DNA of 64,000 bases, from assembly GCA_937146725.1 (NCBI GenBank), contig CAKZRU010000016.1, positions 24,456-88,455 of the forward strand, read 5' to 3'. Below are positions 18,836-28,630 of the stretch, one piece after another. The notes under the pieces were generated by a model. The model saw only the letters and a program-made list of their open reading frames with translations, made no database searches and was not told the origin of the DNA. The translations under genes were made by a program, and so were the position numbers. How positions within the stretch are numbered: the stretch's first letter is position 1; every line of letters starts with the position of its first letter. The DNA is from an uncultured Myxococcales bacterium (lineage in GTDB: Bacteria; Myxococcota_A; Bradymonadia; UBA7976; VGTA01).

Positions 18836-19771
18836 TCAATCTCTACATTCGTTTGACTGAGCTCTGAGATGCTTTGGGGTTAAGCTAGAGTTTTGATTGT
18901 TGACTTGAAAGATCTCACCATCTTCAACTCTGACTGCAGTAAGTTGCTGGCCCCAAATACAAGCACTATCCAAGCCATAGTAATTTCTTCCATGCTGAAT
19001 TCCAAACGCAGCCCAGTGACCGTAATAAAGCATATCGGGAAAGAAGTTATTATGCTGTTCTTGATACTTGCTAAACCAAGGAATTAATTCGGTGGGAAGC
19101 TCCTGAGGATTCCCTTTGAACCAACCGATTGCCTTACCATTATGATCCACTGTGCGAACTCGAGTAAACCACTTGAGATCTCTGATCCACTGAGCTTTCT
19201 CCGGCTTTGGTTTCTTATGACTAGACTTTCGTGTCTCATGAGAATAAGTCGAGTTTAGCTCTGCTTGAGGATTAGACTTTAAGCCCTTACGACTAGGATG
19301 TGCCAAAGCTAAATTAAGTAAGCCCTCATCACTTTGTAGAGCTTGCTCAATCACTTGAGCACGTCGTTTACACTCGGTCCAAGACCATTCCGGATTGAGT
19401 CCGGCATGCACCATAGCAATCCTTCGATCGGTCAGCTTAGCTTCAAAAAGAATAGGTTGCCTTCTGAGCCATGTACAAAGCTCTTTTTGTTCTGACTTAG
19501 ACAGACTTAATAAGTCATCCAAAGTATCGCCACTAGATGTATGCGCTCCATACAGACAGGCCAAAAAGTGGAGTTCATGGTTACCCAAGATGATTTGCAC
19601 CCATGAATCATTGTTCTGAGCCCATTGTAATACTTTTAATGAGTCGGGGCCACGGTTGATCAAGTCGCCAACACACCAAAGTTGATCACCTTTGTTTAAG
19701 GGCAAGAGCGATAGCAAGTTTTGCAGGCTATCAAAACAACCATGGATGTCTCCAAGCACATATGTTGACAT
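18836..19771 (-). CDS. apaH: Symmetrical bis(5'-nucleosyl)-tetraphosphatase ApaH
   Basis: Hydrolyses Ap4A to two ADP and removes Np4 caps from RNA. The metallophosphatase motifs are MSTYVLGDIHGC (Asp8, His10), GDLINRGPDS, LGNHELHFLA and a late YGHWA. The YGHWAAFGIQHG and LDSACIWG blocks are specific to ApaH rather than to generic phosphoesterases. At 311 residues it is ~30 longer than E. coli ApaH because of a Lys/Ser-rich insertion near residue 190 (SHETRKSSHKKPKPEK). aagga lies upstream of the ATG. Not linked to ksgA as in enterobacteria. Confidence 0.93.
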   Translation of the reverse strand: MSTYVLGDIHGCFDSLQNLLSLLPLNKGDQLWCVGDLINRGPDSLKVLQWAQNNDSWVQIILGNHELHFLACLYGAHTSSGDTLDDLLSLSKSEQKELCTWLRRQPILFEAKLTDRRIAMVHAGLNPEWSWTECKRRAQVIEQALQSDEGLLNLALAHPSRKGLKSNPQAELNSTYSHETRKSSHKKPKPEKAQWIRDLKWFTRVRTVDHNGKAIGWFKGNPQELPTELIPWFSKYQEQHNNFFPDMLYYGHWAAFGIQHGRNYYGLDSACIWGQQLTAVRVEDGEIFQVNNQNSSLTPKHLRAQSNECRD

Positions 19772-19938
19772 AAATATTCCTTAACCACAAAGACTGTTGA
19801 TTAGAATGGGTAAAGAGTGCTGATCTCTTGCAGTATGTTACGCTTTGTTTTATTGAGTAGGAACAAGATTTTCTCCTAGAATAATCATAACTTGTATTCA
19901 AGCATAATGAGCTTTGAAAACAATAGAATTGAGGAAGT

Positions 19939-22746
19939 ATGCAGCAAAACCATCATCAAAGTCAGTACCAAGTCGGGCTACGATATAAAAACAGAGTCAA
20001 GATTAATCAAGATTGTACTCTACAAATCAGTGTTCCGCTAAAAACTAGAAACATCATTTGTCAGCTTAGGCGTTTCTTATTCTCTGCAACAGCTTTCAAA
20101 GTAACTTTTACTCTTTTAGCGAGCCTCTGCTTGATCTCTAATGCCTTTGCCCAGTTACAAGAACCTGAAATCAAAGAGCCTAGTCTAGAACAAAAGCTTG
20201 ATCAGGTTTTTGGTACCATTGTTGGTCAGATGGCGAGTGTTTTATTATGGGATGTAGTGGCTTGGGATAATGATACACCTTTAGAAATTAGAAAGGAGAT
20301 CAAGGCGAGTCAAAGCTTTGCTGACCCTTTAGGCTGGGGTATTTTTGTTCAGAGTACAGATAAGGTTGAGCTACTTGACTATGAAGGAGAGGTGATTTCA
20401 AGCTTTACTCAACAAGGGTTAAGTATTGAGAAAGCTTGGGTCATTAATGCCGGTCGGGAACTCATGGTGAAGGCTAAGAATGGTAGCCTTTACTTTTTTT
20501 ATCGAAATATAAAAGGGAGTGTTACCAAAGCCCTAGGCCCCTATTCTTTACCGCAGGGTAAGTGGACAAGCTTTGCTGAAATAAACCAACAATTACTCTT
20601 TGGTAGCGACGAAGGTCGTTTATATCGCTTAAATCGTAAGGTGGGTGCTGAGGTCACAGAGCAATCATGGGAGATGACCACTTTTAATTTAGCTGAACCA
20701 ATTCATCAAATCCAAGCACGAAATGATGGGAATTATTGGCTGATTAGTGGACTGCAGGGTAATGCAAGAGTCATTAAAGCACTTTCTACCGAGAAACAGT
20801 CTCCGTTAAAAGTGACGGAACTCATCAAAGTAGAGCGACCACAACATCTTCAGGGTGAGCTCCTTAGTTCTGGCTTTACAGAGGGTCAATTATGGTTTGC
20901 ACTGAGTGGTGGCCTGTTTACATGGGATAGTACTGCCAATCGCCAAGGGTTTAGCTTGCAGTTACCTAAAGTAAACACAGTACAAGTTCTTGCTCAAGAC
21001 CGTAAGCCCAAATCAGTCATTTACATGGTTGGCGTTGCTTCTGGTCCAAATCATCTGATTAATCATGCCGGCCAAGAACTTGAGCTTCCCAAAGATCCTA
21101 CCCATCCTCTCCACAAAAAGATCGATACACTCTTTAAACTTGAGGGAGCGCTTTGGCTTTCGAATGCACAGGGCTTACATCAATTATCAAGCTCTGCAGA
21201 CGGAGCAATTCAAATTCAAAACACCTTAACCGAAGCCAAATCAGCTCATGCTTTATTCAAGGGCGGAGCGCATTTAATGACTCAAACAGGCGAAAAATGC
21301 TTAGTTTGGTTTAAGGCAGACTTTAAGTTGCCCTTAATTGTTTTATGGCTAGTCTTTGGTGCGCTCTTCTTCACGATCCGTATGCGCTTTGTTAATCTTC
21401 GCTTGTTTAAACATGCCATCGCTGTGGTGCAGGGTAAGTATACCGATCCCAATTCTGCGGGTGAAGTGAGTCACTTTCAAGCATTGACCTCCGCCTTATC
21501 AGCTACGGTGGGCTTAGGTAATATCGCCGGTGTGGCGATTGCTGTCGGTCTTGGAGGACCTGGCGCTACTTTTTGGATGATTATGGCGGGCTTATTAGGT
21601 ATGGCATCAAAGTTTACCGAGTGTACCCTAGGACAAAAGTATCGCACCGTTTCGCCAAGTGGTGAAGTTATGGGTGGTGCGATGCACTATTTATCTAAAG
21701 GTTTAGCCAAAGAGCGAAATCTACCCCGCTTAGGCAAGGTACTTGCCGTATTGTTTAGTTTTTTATGCATTGGTGGTTCTTTTGGAGGCGGTAATGCCTT
21801 CCAAGTGAAGCAGTCACTTGAGGCCGTTGCCGAAGTTGTTCCGGTATTAAGCGAGTTTAAGTGGGTTTATGGTCTGATCATGGCAATTGGTGTTGGTGTG
21901 GTGATTCTTGGTGGTATTAAGAGTATTGCCCAAACCGCGGAAAAGATTGTCCCAGCCATGTGTGGTATGTATATTTTAGCATCATTATATGTGATCTTGG
22001 CTAATATTTCTTTGGTACCACAAGCCTTTGCTGAAATCATTGGTGGCGCTTTTTCACCCGATGCCATTTATGGTGGCGCTGTGGGTGTGTTAGTGGTTGG
22101 CTTTAAACGAGCCGCTTTTTCTAATGAAGCAGGTATCGGTTCAGCGGCCATTGCTCATGCTGCTGCTAAAACCGAATATCCGGTTCGTGAAGGTGTGGTT
22201 GCGCTATTAGAGCCCTTTATTGATACCATTGTCGTTTGTACAATGACGGCCTTAGTGATTGTCATTACCGGTGCTTACCATAACCCAGAATATGGTGCTT
22301 TAGTTGTGGGTAATAAGGGGGCTGCACTGACCTCTCAAGCGATGGGTGAGGTTATTTCTTTCTTCCCTTATGTATTATCTGTTGCGGTTATTCTTTTTGC
22401 ATATTCTACAATGATTTCATGGTCATACTATGGAGAACGTTGTTGGTCATGGCTTTTTGGGGAAGATGCCGCCCTGTTCTCTATGGGTAAGCATGCATCG
22501 CTCATTTATAAGATCATATTTTTAATCTTTGCATTCTTAGGCTCCATTGTGAATGCAACAAACATTCTAGATTTCTCAGACCTGATGATTCTTGGTATGG
22601 CCTTACCAAACATTTTTGGGATCTTATTTTTAACCAAGGGTGTTCGAGAGGATTTAGACCAATATGAAGCAAAGCTTAATGCGAATGAGTTTCCAATTTA
22701 TGATCCACATAGTCATGAGGAAGCAAATGAGTCCGAAGAACAATAA
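19939..22746 (+). CDS. AGCS-family sodium:alanine symporter with large inserted domain
   Basis: 935 residues against ~450-550 for the family. A signal-like segment (FTLLASLCLISNAFA) and an amphipathic segment LEQKLDQVFGTIVGQMASVL match the start of marine-type AGCS proteins. The transporter core resumes only at ~465 (LPLIVLWLVFGALFFTIRMR) with the family blocks ALSATVGLGNIAGVAIAVGL, KFTECTLGQKYR, FGGGNAFQVKQS, FKRAAFSNEAGIGSAAIAHA and WSYYGERCWSWLFG. Between them, residues ~110-455 form a soluble domain rich in short beta-like stretches with repeated pattern (GSLYFFYR, GRLYRLNR, GNYWLISG, GQLWFALSGGLFTWD, GALWLSNAQGLHQLS). This looks like a beta-propeller and should sit outside the cytoplasmic membrane. 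AGCS proteins import alanine or glycine with Na+. The insertion may sense or bind the substrate; that is inference. Confidence 0.88.
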   Translation: MQQNHHQSQYQVGLRYKNRVKINQDCTLQISVPLKTRNIICQLRRFLFSATAFKVTFTLLASLCLISNAFAQLQEPEIKEPSLEQKLDQVFGTIVGQMASVLLWDVVAWDNDTPLEIRKEIKASQSFADPLGWGIFVQSTDKVELLDYEGEVISSFTQQGLSIEKAWVINAGRELMVKAKNGSLYFFYRNIKGSVTKALGPYSLPQGKWTSFAEINQQLLFGSDEGRLYRLNRKVGAEVTEQSWEMTTFNLAEPIHQIQARNDGNYWLISGLQGNARVIKALSTEKQSPLKVTELIKVERPQHLQGELLSSGFTEGQLWFALSGGLFTWDSTANRQGFSLQLPKVNTVQVLAQDRKPKSVIYMVGVASGPNHLINHAGQELELPKDPTHPLHKKIDTLFKLEGALWLSNAQGLHQLSSSADGAIQIQNTLTEAKSAHALFKGGAHLMTQTGEKCLVWFKADFKLPLIVLWLVFGALFFTIRMRFVNLRLFKHAIAVVQGKYTDPNSAGEVSHFQALTSALSATVGLGNIAGVAIAVGLGGPGATFWMIMAGLLGMASKFTECTLGQKYRTVSPSGEVMGGAMHYLSKGLAKERNLPRLGKVLAVLFSFLCIGGSFGGGNAFQVKQSLEAVAEVVPVLSEFKWVYGLIMAIGVGVVILGGIKSIAQTAEKIVPAMCGMYILASLYVILANISLVPQAFAEIIGGAFSPDAIYGGAVGVLVVGFKRAAFSNEAGIGSAAIAHAAAKTEYPVREGVVALLEPFIDTIVVCTMTALVIVITGAYHNPEYGALVVGNKGAALTSQAMGEVISFFPYVLSVAVILFAYSTMISWSYYGERCWSWLFGEDAALFSMGKHASLIYKIIFLIFAFLGSIVNATNILDFSDLMILGMALPNIFGILFLTKGVREDLDQYEAKLNANEFPIYDPHSHEEANESEEQ

Positions 22747-22872
22747 GATCGAAGCCAACTAAAAAGAGGCTAAGCAAATGATCTTTGCATGACTTTATTA
22801 ATGCCTTTTCTATGAAGCTTTAAACTCTATAAATCTTTAAACTCTGCAAAGTTTAAGATATATATTTCATGA

Positions 22873-23460
22873 CTATGTTGAGGATTTTTTAGCTTTTCGA
22901 GGCCGTGATTTACTCTTTTTTCTGGGATTCGATTTAACTTTTGCAGTTACTGAATCTTGTTGAGAAGAATCTTTAGCTTGATGGGCTTTGGTTTTATCTT
23001 CTACCGATGGATTTGCTTTTTCATTTGCGTGGGCTTGAGGATTATTTGTTTTTGGAGGATTCTTTGATTTGGTTTTAGCTGAACGACGCTTACGCTTTGG
23101 AGACGCTTTTTGATCTCTTTGTTGGACGGCTTCAATGTGGTCTAGGTAATGTCCACTGACTGCTTCTATATCATTCAGTTCACGGTTAGGATCATGTTTT
23201 TCAGCCGTCAAGTCTTTAGCGCTGATATGACTTGTTTGATGATCGGCGACACTTTGCTTCGAAATGCTTGCTGCTTCTGATAAATCGATCCATTTGACTC
23301 TTGGATCATTACTCATACGTATTTCATCACTAAACCAAGGGACAAGACTTTGATCTAAGTGAGTAAGCGTGCTTGCTGTACACAATAATTCAGCATAGCT
23401 AAGTACACCATCAGAGTTTTTGACTTGCTTTTGGTGATGATCGATTTCTGTGGCTTTCAA
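22873..23460 (-). CDS. Lysine-rich protein of unknown function, coupled to groES
   Basis: 195 residues. The first ~75 look folded (LSYAELLCTASTLTHLDQSL, VPWFSDEIRM, RVKWIDLSEAA); the remainder is disordered and strongly basic (SPKRKRRSAKTKSK, NPRKKSKSRPRKAKKSS), like histone-H1-type tails that bind nucleic acid. The start is a TTG that overlaps the GroES stop (attga), with gaggg 8 bases upstream, so translation is coupled to the GroES gene. No family recognised. The gene is followed by an AT-rich non-coding stretch to 22747. Confidence 0.65.
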   Translation of the reverse strand: MKATEIDHHQKQVKNSDGVLSYAELLCTASTLTHLDQSLVPWFSDEIRMSNDPRVKWIDLSEAASISKQSVADHQTSHISAKDLTAEKHDPNRELNDIEAVSGHYLDHIEAVQQRDQKASPKRKRRSAKTKSKNPPKTNNPQAHANEKANPSVEDKTKAHQAKDSSQQDSVTAKVKSNPRKKSKSRPRKAKKSST

Positions 23461-23798
23461 TGTTTACCCTCTTGTTCTATTTCTTCGACAACTGCCACTA
23501 CATCACTCGTTTTCACTAGTCGTAAACTCTCATCCCACGGAACAGGTAGACCGGCTTCTTTTGGAAATAACACATAAACCCCCAATGGGATGCCTGATAC
23601 ATTCTCGCCAACATCCTCAGTGGCCAAGCTATCACGTGCAACTTCCACCACCTGTGCGTATAGCGCTACTTGATGTCGTTCTTGTATGCCTTGTGGCAAG
23701 TATAGACCACTTGGTGTACGATCTGCATTTTCTTCAAGTTTAACAAGGATTCTAGGTCCTAAAGGCTGAATATGCCTTAATTTATTAGAATTGGACAT
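23457..23798 (-). CDS. GroES-like co-chaperonin (Cpn10)
   Basis: 113 residues from the start at 23798, which follows ggtga at good spacing; an upstream ATG at 23840 adds a non-conserved extension. Cpn10 blocks are HIQPLGPRILVKLEENADRT (the family start, P-L-x-D-R-V-L-V), then PSGLYLPQG, a central V-A region and LVKTSDVVAVVE. The mobile-loop region reads ADRTPSGLYLPQ instead of the usual T-x-G-G-I-x-L-P. The central segment IPLGVYVLFPKEAGLPVPWD corresponds to VGDRVLF-Y-G. No groEL is adjacent, so this is an orphan copy. It may cap a chaperonin encoded elsewhere or serve a different role with its overlapping basic partner. Confidence 0.75.
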   Translation of the reverse strand: MSNSNKLRHIQPLGPRILVKLEENADRTPSGLYLPQGIQERHQVALYAQVVEVARDSLATEDVGENVSGIPLGVYVLFPKEAGLPVPWDESLRLVKTSDVVAVVEEIEQEGKH

Positions 23799-23872
23799 AC
23801 TGTTTTCACCATAAAAATAGTGTTCACGATAAACGATCAAGTTAAAAGATCATTTTGGGAAGGGCGCATTAA

Positions 23873-25141
23873 CTAAGATAACTTACTTTGATCAAAAACA
23901 TTGATCAAGAGTCCTGTTCTTAACTTGGGCTCAAACCAGGTTGACTTTGGTGGCATCACTTCACCGCTGTCAGCAATACCAATGAGTTCTTGCACTGAAG
24001 TTGGATAAAGTGCAAAAGCGACTCCATTACAGGCATCTGTTTTTTCTTCCAAAGCTCTAAAACCTCTAATGCCACCAACAAACTGAATATGATCACAGCG
24101 TCTGGGGTCCTCGACATTTAGGTGCTTGGACAGCACATAATCTTGCAACACACTGACATCAAGCTGCGAGGTTAAAGCCTGTTTTTGAACCATTTCTTGC
24201 AAGTGAGCCTTCGCTTTTAGCACATACCAAGACTTATCCAAATACATTCCCCAAGTTTGCGAACTTGCCGGAAACTGTACCGGACTACTAGGATCAATAT
24301 CTTGCGGAGCCGAGCAAGCCTGTAGCTCAAAATCTTGCTCAAGAGCTTTTAAAAGCTCTAGGGCCGTCATGGAAAGTTGAGTCACAACTCGATGATAAGG
24401 CAGTACCAAAAGTTCATCGGCAGCAAAAGAAACTGTTAAAAAGTGACCCGCAAGTTCTGAATCCTCTTGTAATGAACGGCTCACTCTGGCCGCCGCCGCC
24501 GCTCGATGGTGTCCATCTGCAATGTATAAGGCATCAATTTCAGCAAAGTCGTTTTGAACTTTTTGAAGATCTTCGCTTTGATGAATCGCCCAAATCTCAT
24601 GTAAAATGCCATCTGGGGCAAGATGAGATACATCTGCAGTACTTTCTTGATACTGCGCAATCAGGATTTTAAGGCCTTTATGGGCCTGATGAGTCAAAAA
24701 TACCGGACCAAGATGAGCGCCTAAACTGAGTACCTGCTTCATGCGATCATCCTCTTTGCGAGGCAAAGTGAATTCGTGCTTTTTTATTTTATCTTGCCAA
24801 TAGTCCTCGGCGCTGGCTAACCCTACAATACCAGTTTGACGATGCTCTCCCATTTGCTGGGTATAAATATAGTAACTAGGCTTTTCATCATATTGCATGA
24901 TTGCTTCTGTGATAAGTCGACTGAGTTCCTGTTGAGCAAAATCATAGGCTTCTTGGTCATCAATACTGATTTGATCATTTAAAACAGCATCTGGACGAGT
25001 CACTCTTAAAATACTGTTTGCCTTACCTGAAATCATGTCTCGAGCTTCACTACGGTTCATAACATCATAAGGAGGGGCGGCAACCTCATCAACATGTTCA
25101 GATGTAGGTCTTAGTGCTCTGAAGGGAAGTAAGTGAACCAT
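23873..25141 (-). CDS. DUF1015 family protein
   Basis: 422 residues opening LLPFRALRPTSEHVDEVAAP with PPYDVMN, then SILRVTRPD, the family block KIKKHEFTLPRKEDDRMK, VFLTHQ, LYIADGHHRAAAA and FAADELLVLPYHRVV. These are diagnostic of DUF1015, a cytoplasmic family common in Deltaproteobacteria, Firmicutes and Bacteroidetes and sometimes found beside serC. The GHHR motif suggests an enzymatic site, but the activity is not established. The start is preceded by ggaaa. It is upstream of the GroES gene by 74 bases on the same strand and divergent from the pseudokinase gene. Confidence 0.85.
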   Translation of the reverse strand: MVHLLPFRALRPTSEHVDEVAAPPYDVMNRSEARDMISGKANSILRVTRPDAVLNDQISIDDQEAYDFAQQELSRLITEAIMQYDEKPSYYIYTQQMGEHRQTGIVGLASAEDYWQDKIKKHEFTLPRKEDDRMKQVLSLGAHLGPVFLTHQAHKGLKILIAQYQESTADVSHLAPDGILHEIWAIHQSEDLQKVQNDFAEIDALYIADGHHRAAAAARVSRSLQEDSELAGHFLTVSFAADELLVLPYHRVVTQLSMTALELLKALEQDFELQACSAPQDIDPSSPVQFPASSQTWGMYLDKSWYVLKAKAHLQEMVQKQALTSQLDVSVLQDYVLSKHLNVEDPRRCDHIQFVGGIRGFRALEEKTDACNGVAFALYPTSVQELIGIADSGEVMPPKSTWFEPKLRTGLLINVFDQSKLS

Positions 25142-25378
25142 TTTGATTTCCAGACTATATTTGAGTGGCGTTAAAGATTGAGAACTACTTTGGGATGAGT
25201 TTTTTACTTAGTCAAGCCTTGCTATGTTTGCAAGTAATCTTCAAGGCCAATCACCATTTTCTAAATTTTTGATCGAGCTTATTGCTTGGATATATTGCTT
25301 ATTCCTCTTGGATCATCTAGTTTAGACTCGTTTTTAATTTATATAGTTTAGCCCTAAAATCTGATGCAAAGGGATAAT

Positions 25379-28300
25379 ATGTCCACTCCTCACCTTGGCG
25401 AGTTTTTTGCAGCGCTACTTGGATGCGCCATTGAACGTTGTGAACGTGGTGATCCGGCTTCGTTACGCTATGAAATCGGTAGATTAGCTTATCTAACCTT
25501 TGGTTATTCAGAACGAGACTGGCTAGACCAAGCCTTATTTGAGTCTGACCTAAATGATGAAACACAAGGCGTACTTTTAGCACAGTTAGACCGTGAGTTA
25601 AGTGCATCAAGTCCTGCTTGGCTTGATCGAATTCAACTACGAGCTTTGATTTTAGGAGTGATCCGCTTAGTGAGAGCTCAGTGGTTTACACGAGAAGAAT
25701 TACTACGTGAAGTTTGTCACATCTTTAGTCTGTCAGCCGACCAATTAGCAACCACAGATTTAAGTAATGTTGCGACCTTAGCTCCTCATCTGTGGATTAT
25801 GCTTAATAGTCGAGCTCAATTAAGAAGACGTTCTCCCAAAGTGAGTACAGAGTGGGCACCGATTCCCAAAGAATATACGGCCTTATCTGTGATGGTTTAC
25901 CAAGAAGACTATTGGCTACTCTTAGTTAGACGCGCCGGCTTAACCGCTTATTTGGAGTTGACTAGAGCCAGTGATCACATTCGGGCTCAAGAACTAAAAA
26001 CAAGTTTAGCCGAAAATGTCGGTGGTTGGCTAGAGATCACTCGCTGTGGTCAAGAAGATGAATGGGTTTGGGCTGAGCATCCAGCACATCTTGATTTATC
26101 CTTGTTAACGCGTATGGAACAAGCGCTTACGCCCGAACAAGCAGTATTGGTATGCTTACCGATCTTACGTGCATTGAGTGCTTTACATCGAACTCATAGA
26201 GTTTGTGGAGCATTAACCCCAAGCTCAATTTTGATCGATAGTGGTTGCCAAGCAATGCTTGGTAGTCGTCTCGCTTGGTACCCACATATATTTGAATCCC
26301 AAATCGAAAGTCTGAGGACTAAGGATTTAACCTATTGGAGCCCAGAACGTTTTTCAGATTTCGCTCTACCAACCCCACAGTCAGACATGTGGGCCTTTGG
26401 TCTTATTTTATATCAACTATTATGCGGCGACCTTCCGTGGCGGCAACAGCAAAAGGTGCCTGAGTTAATTAAATATATTAAGCAATTTGATCATACTGAG
26501 GCCCTAAAAAGAGTTCCGGAATCCTTACGTTCGTTCTTAGCCCGTTGCTTGACACCTGACCTTGATCATCGCTGGTCACATGCAACTCAAGCCTTGGAAG
26601 CTCTGTCGGATGTGGCAGAGCTAACCAGCCCTCTGCTTAAAGGGCAGCGCTTAAGTGAACAGTGGACTGTACTTATGGAAGTTGATGGTCCACAACGCTT
26701 TATCGAAGAAACTGCAATTATCCCAACGTATGAGCCAGAGGAAGATTTAGCTCGCTTTGTGCAAGTTCGTATCGATCTAGATGATTTAGCTTCTCCACAT
26801 ATTGATGCACTCACTCTAAAGCCCTTATTTCCCAAACTTAAAAGCTTGCATGAGCGTTGGTGGTCAAATCATGCACTTATGCAAGAGACTCAAAATCAAC
26901 AATCTTCATCACTTGAGTCCTTTAGACTGAGCTTAAGTAATATTGCGCCAGAGTTTTTATTTGAGCAACTTACCTTACTGAGTCAACAAAAAGAGTCTCT
27001 CGAGTTACGTTTCCAAGATCGTGTGAAGCGCTTAGTTAGAGAACGAGAGATGATTCGTGAAGAAGTGAGGCAACATACCAAAGAGACCTTGCTTAGTTTA
27101 TGGCAAGAGTTAGGTTTACCCGAGGATCTGATCCCTAATTTATCTCTTGAGGCAGCAGCTAACCGTGGTGCTAAACGCACTGCTTTAGCAAGCATACCGC
27201 GTGCTCAAGCCAATCCCAATGCCTTACTGACCCCGTCAAGCCCAGAATTAAACTCTGACGATAAGAATGCACCTAAAGAACAAGCTAATGTCCAAGTGCA
27301 AGAGGTCAACAAGCAAGAAAAGTTGATGCAGACTGAGTCAAAGCGAAACTTAAACAAGACAGCAATAGAGTTTGCGATTGCTGAAGAGCAGGTAGAACAG
27401 TCTAAGTTCATGCAAGAACTAAGTGAGGGTGAAAGCGGTCTACAAGGTGAATATAACTCAGTAGACCGTATAGCAAAAATGAGTTTAAGCCCCCAAGAGT
27501 TGAGCGTAGCCGAAGCCGCGCTTCGAGAAGAGATTTTCTCTACTCCTCCTATGGAAAGGCTTGAGAAACTCAGTGAATTAGGAGCCTTAAAAAGGGAAAT
27601 CGAACTGTCACAGCCTATGCTCGCCATAAGCCCTCCGCCTCCTGAGTGGAGTCAGCCCCCTCAATGGGATGCCCCTCCGGCTGTGGTTTCTATCGCTCCG
27701 CAAGAAGAACAAAACTTGGCTGATTTAATCGACATTGGTGCAATAGAGGCTGGCGACCAGTTACAAGAGCCCAACAACTTACAAGAGCTCAACGACTTGC
27801 AAGAATTCCAAAACTCTCAAGAAGCCCAAAACTTGCAAAACTCACCAAATAGAGAACTAAAACTATCTGACTTGCCCGGTCCTGCTGAACTACATCATAA
27901 CGCTAATTCTCAACCAATCGAATTAGATTTGTCAGATAGTGATGTAAATGCCTTTGATAATATTGAAGAAGCAGAAGTTGATAACTTAATTGATGAATTA
28001 GAATTAGAGTTAGCAAACTCAATATCTCCTGATGAGAAGCTAGATAATGCACCAATAGATGAGATCAGTATGGGGACGGAAATGCTAGATCCTGTTTCTT
28101 CAACTTGGGAACCTCTAATCATTGATGACTTTGATGAATATGAGGTTCTTGATGAGTATGAAATTCTTGATGAACTCACGTCTCAAACGCTTTCGGATAT
28201 GCTTGCACCCGAGCAGAAAGATCATCAGATTGCTGATGAAGACTTAAACCAAGTCCAAGTGACTCCTCCACCAATTCCCCAACAAGCCACACAAGTTATG

Positions 28301-28630
28301 AATGACTTACAGCATGAGCTTGTAACGAGTGAAATTGTGACGAGTGAGACTATAACGAGTGAAATTGTGACGAGTGAGACCTTACATGATGAAATTAGCT
28401 CAGCAATTACTCTTTTGGGCGCTGAGCCAACTACAGAATTAACGACTGAGATCACGGTTGACACAGAAAATATTTCTGACCTACAGCAAGAAGCGCAAAG
28501 TAGCGAAGGAACTCAAACTAATGCAGAAGCTCAATCTACAGAAGCTCAATCTGCAGAAGCTCAATCTGCAGAAGCTCAAACTAATGCAGAAGCTCAATCT
28601 ACAGAAGCTCAATCTGAAGGAGATGCATAA
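25379..28630 (+). CDS. Pseudokinase-like scaffold protein 1
   Basis: 1083 residues from the ATG at 25379, chosen because aaaggg lies 5-6 bases upstream (an ATG at 25364 does not have it). Residues 1-135 form an all-helical domain. Residues ~220-410 match a protein kinase C-lobe: ALSALHRTHRVCGALTPSSI, YWSPERF (APE block), QSDMWAFGLILYQLLCGDLP and DHRWS. The catalytic HRD triad reads V-C-G, and the DFG position reads MLG-S, so the Asp residues needed for catalysis and Mg binding are missing. The N-lobe is scarcely recognisable. A coiled coil follows at ~540-580 (QQKESLELRFQDRVKRLVRE), then a long acidic disordered tail with VTSE and EAQS repeats. Catalytically dead kinase folds usually act as scaffolds or allosteric regulators. 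The stop overlaps the next, related gene by one base. Confidence 0.72.
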   Translation: MSTPHLGEFFAALLGCAIERCERGDPASLRYEIGRLAYLTFGYSERDWLDQALFESDLNDETQGVLLAQLDRELSASSPAWLDRIQLRALILGVIRLVRAQWFTREELLREVCHIFSLSADQLATTDLSNVATLAPHLWIMLNSRAQLRRRSPKVSTEWAPIPKEYTALSVMVYQEDYWLLLVRRAGLTAYLELTRASDHIRAQELKTSLAENVGGWLEITRCGQEDEWVWAEHPAHLDLSLLTRMEQALTPEQAVLVCLPILRALSALHRTHRVCGALTPSSILIDSGCQAMLGSRLAWYPHIFESQIESLRTKDLTYWSPERFSDFALPTPQSDMWAFGLILYQLLCGDLPWRQQQKVPELIKYIKQFDHTEALKRVPESLRSFLARCLTPDLDHRWSHATQALEALSDVAELTSPLLKGQRLSEQWTVLMEVDGPQRFIEETAIIPTYEPEEDLARFVQVRIDLDDLASPHIDALTLKPLFPKLKSLHERWWSNHALMQETQNQQSSSLESFRLSLSNIAPEFLFEQLTLLSQQKESLELRFQDRVKRLVREREMIREEVRQHTKETLLSLWQELGLPEDLIPNLSLEAAANRGAKRTALASIPRAQANPNALLTPSSPELNSDDKNAPKEQANVQVQEVNKQEKLMQTESKRNLNKTAIEFAIAEEQVEQSKFMQELSEGESGLQGEYNSVDRIAKMSLSPQELSVAEAALREEIFSTPPMERLEKLSELGALKREIELSQPMLAISPPPPEWSQPPQWDAPPAVVSIAPQEEQNLADLIDIGAIEAGDQLQEPNNLQELNDLQEFQNSQEAQNLQNSPNRELKLSDLPGPAELHHNANSQPIELDLSDSDVNAFDNIEEAEVDNLIDELELELANSISPDEKLDNAPIDEISMGTEMLDPVSSTWEPLIIDDFDEYEVLDEYEILDELTSQTLSDMLAPEQKDHQIADEDLNQVQVTPPPIPQQATQVMNDLQHELVTSEIVTSETITSEIVTSETLHDEISSAITLLGAEPTTELTTEITVDTENISDLQQEAQSSEGTQTNAEAQSTEAQSAEAQSAEAQTNAEAQSTEAQSEGDA
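28322..28380 (+). repeat. 30-bp direct repeat, two copies (VTSEIVTSET)
   Basis: taacgagtgaaattgtgacg followed by agtgagac is present twice in tandem within the acidic tail of pseudokinase 1, with one substitution. Encodes VTSEIVTSET and ITSEIVTSET. Recent duplication by slippage is the simplest reading. Confidence 0.8.
28525..28618 (+). repeat. 15-bp in-frame repeat array (EAQST/EAQSA)
   Basis: About six copies of gaagctcaatctRca, some separated by aatgca, encode EAQST, EAQSA and EAQTNA at the extreme C-terminus of pseudokinase 1, just before the overlap with the next gene. Confidence 0.8.
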
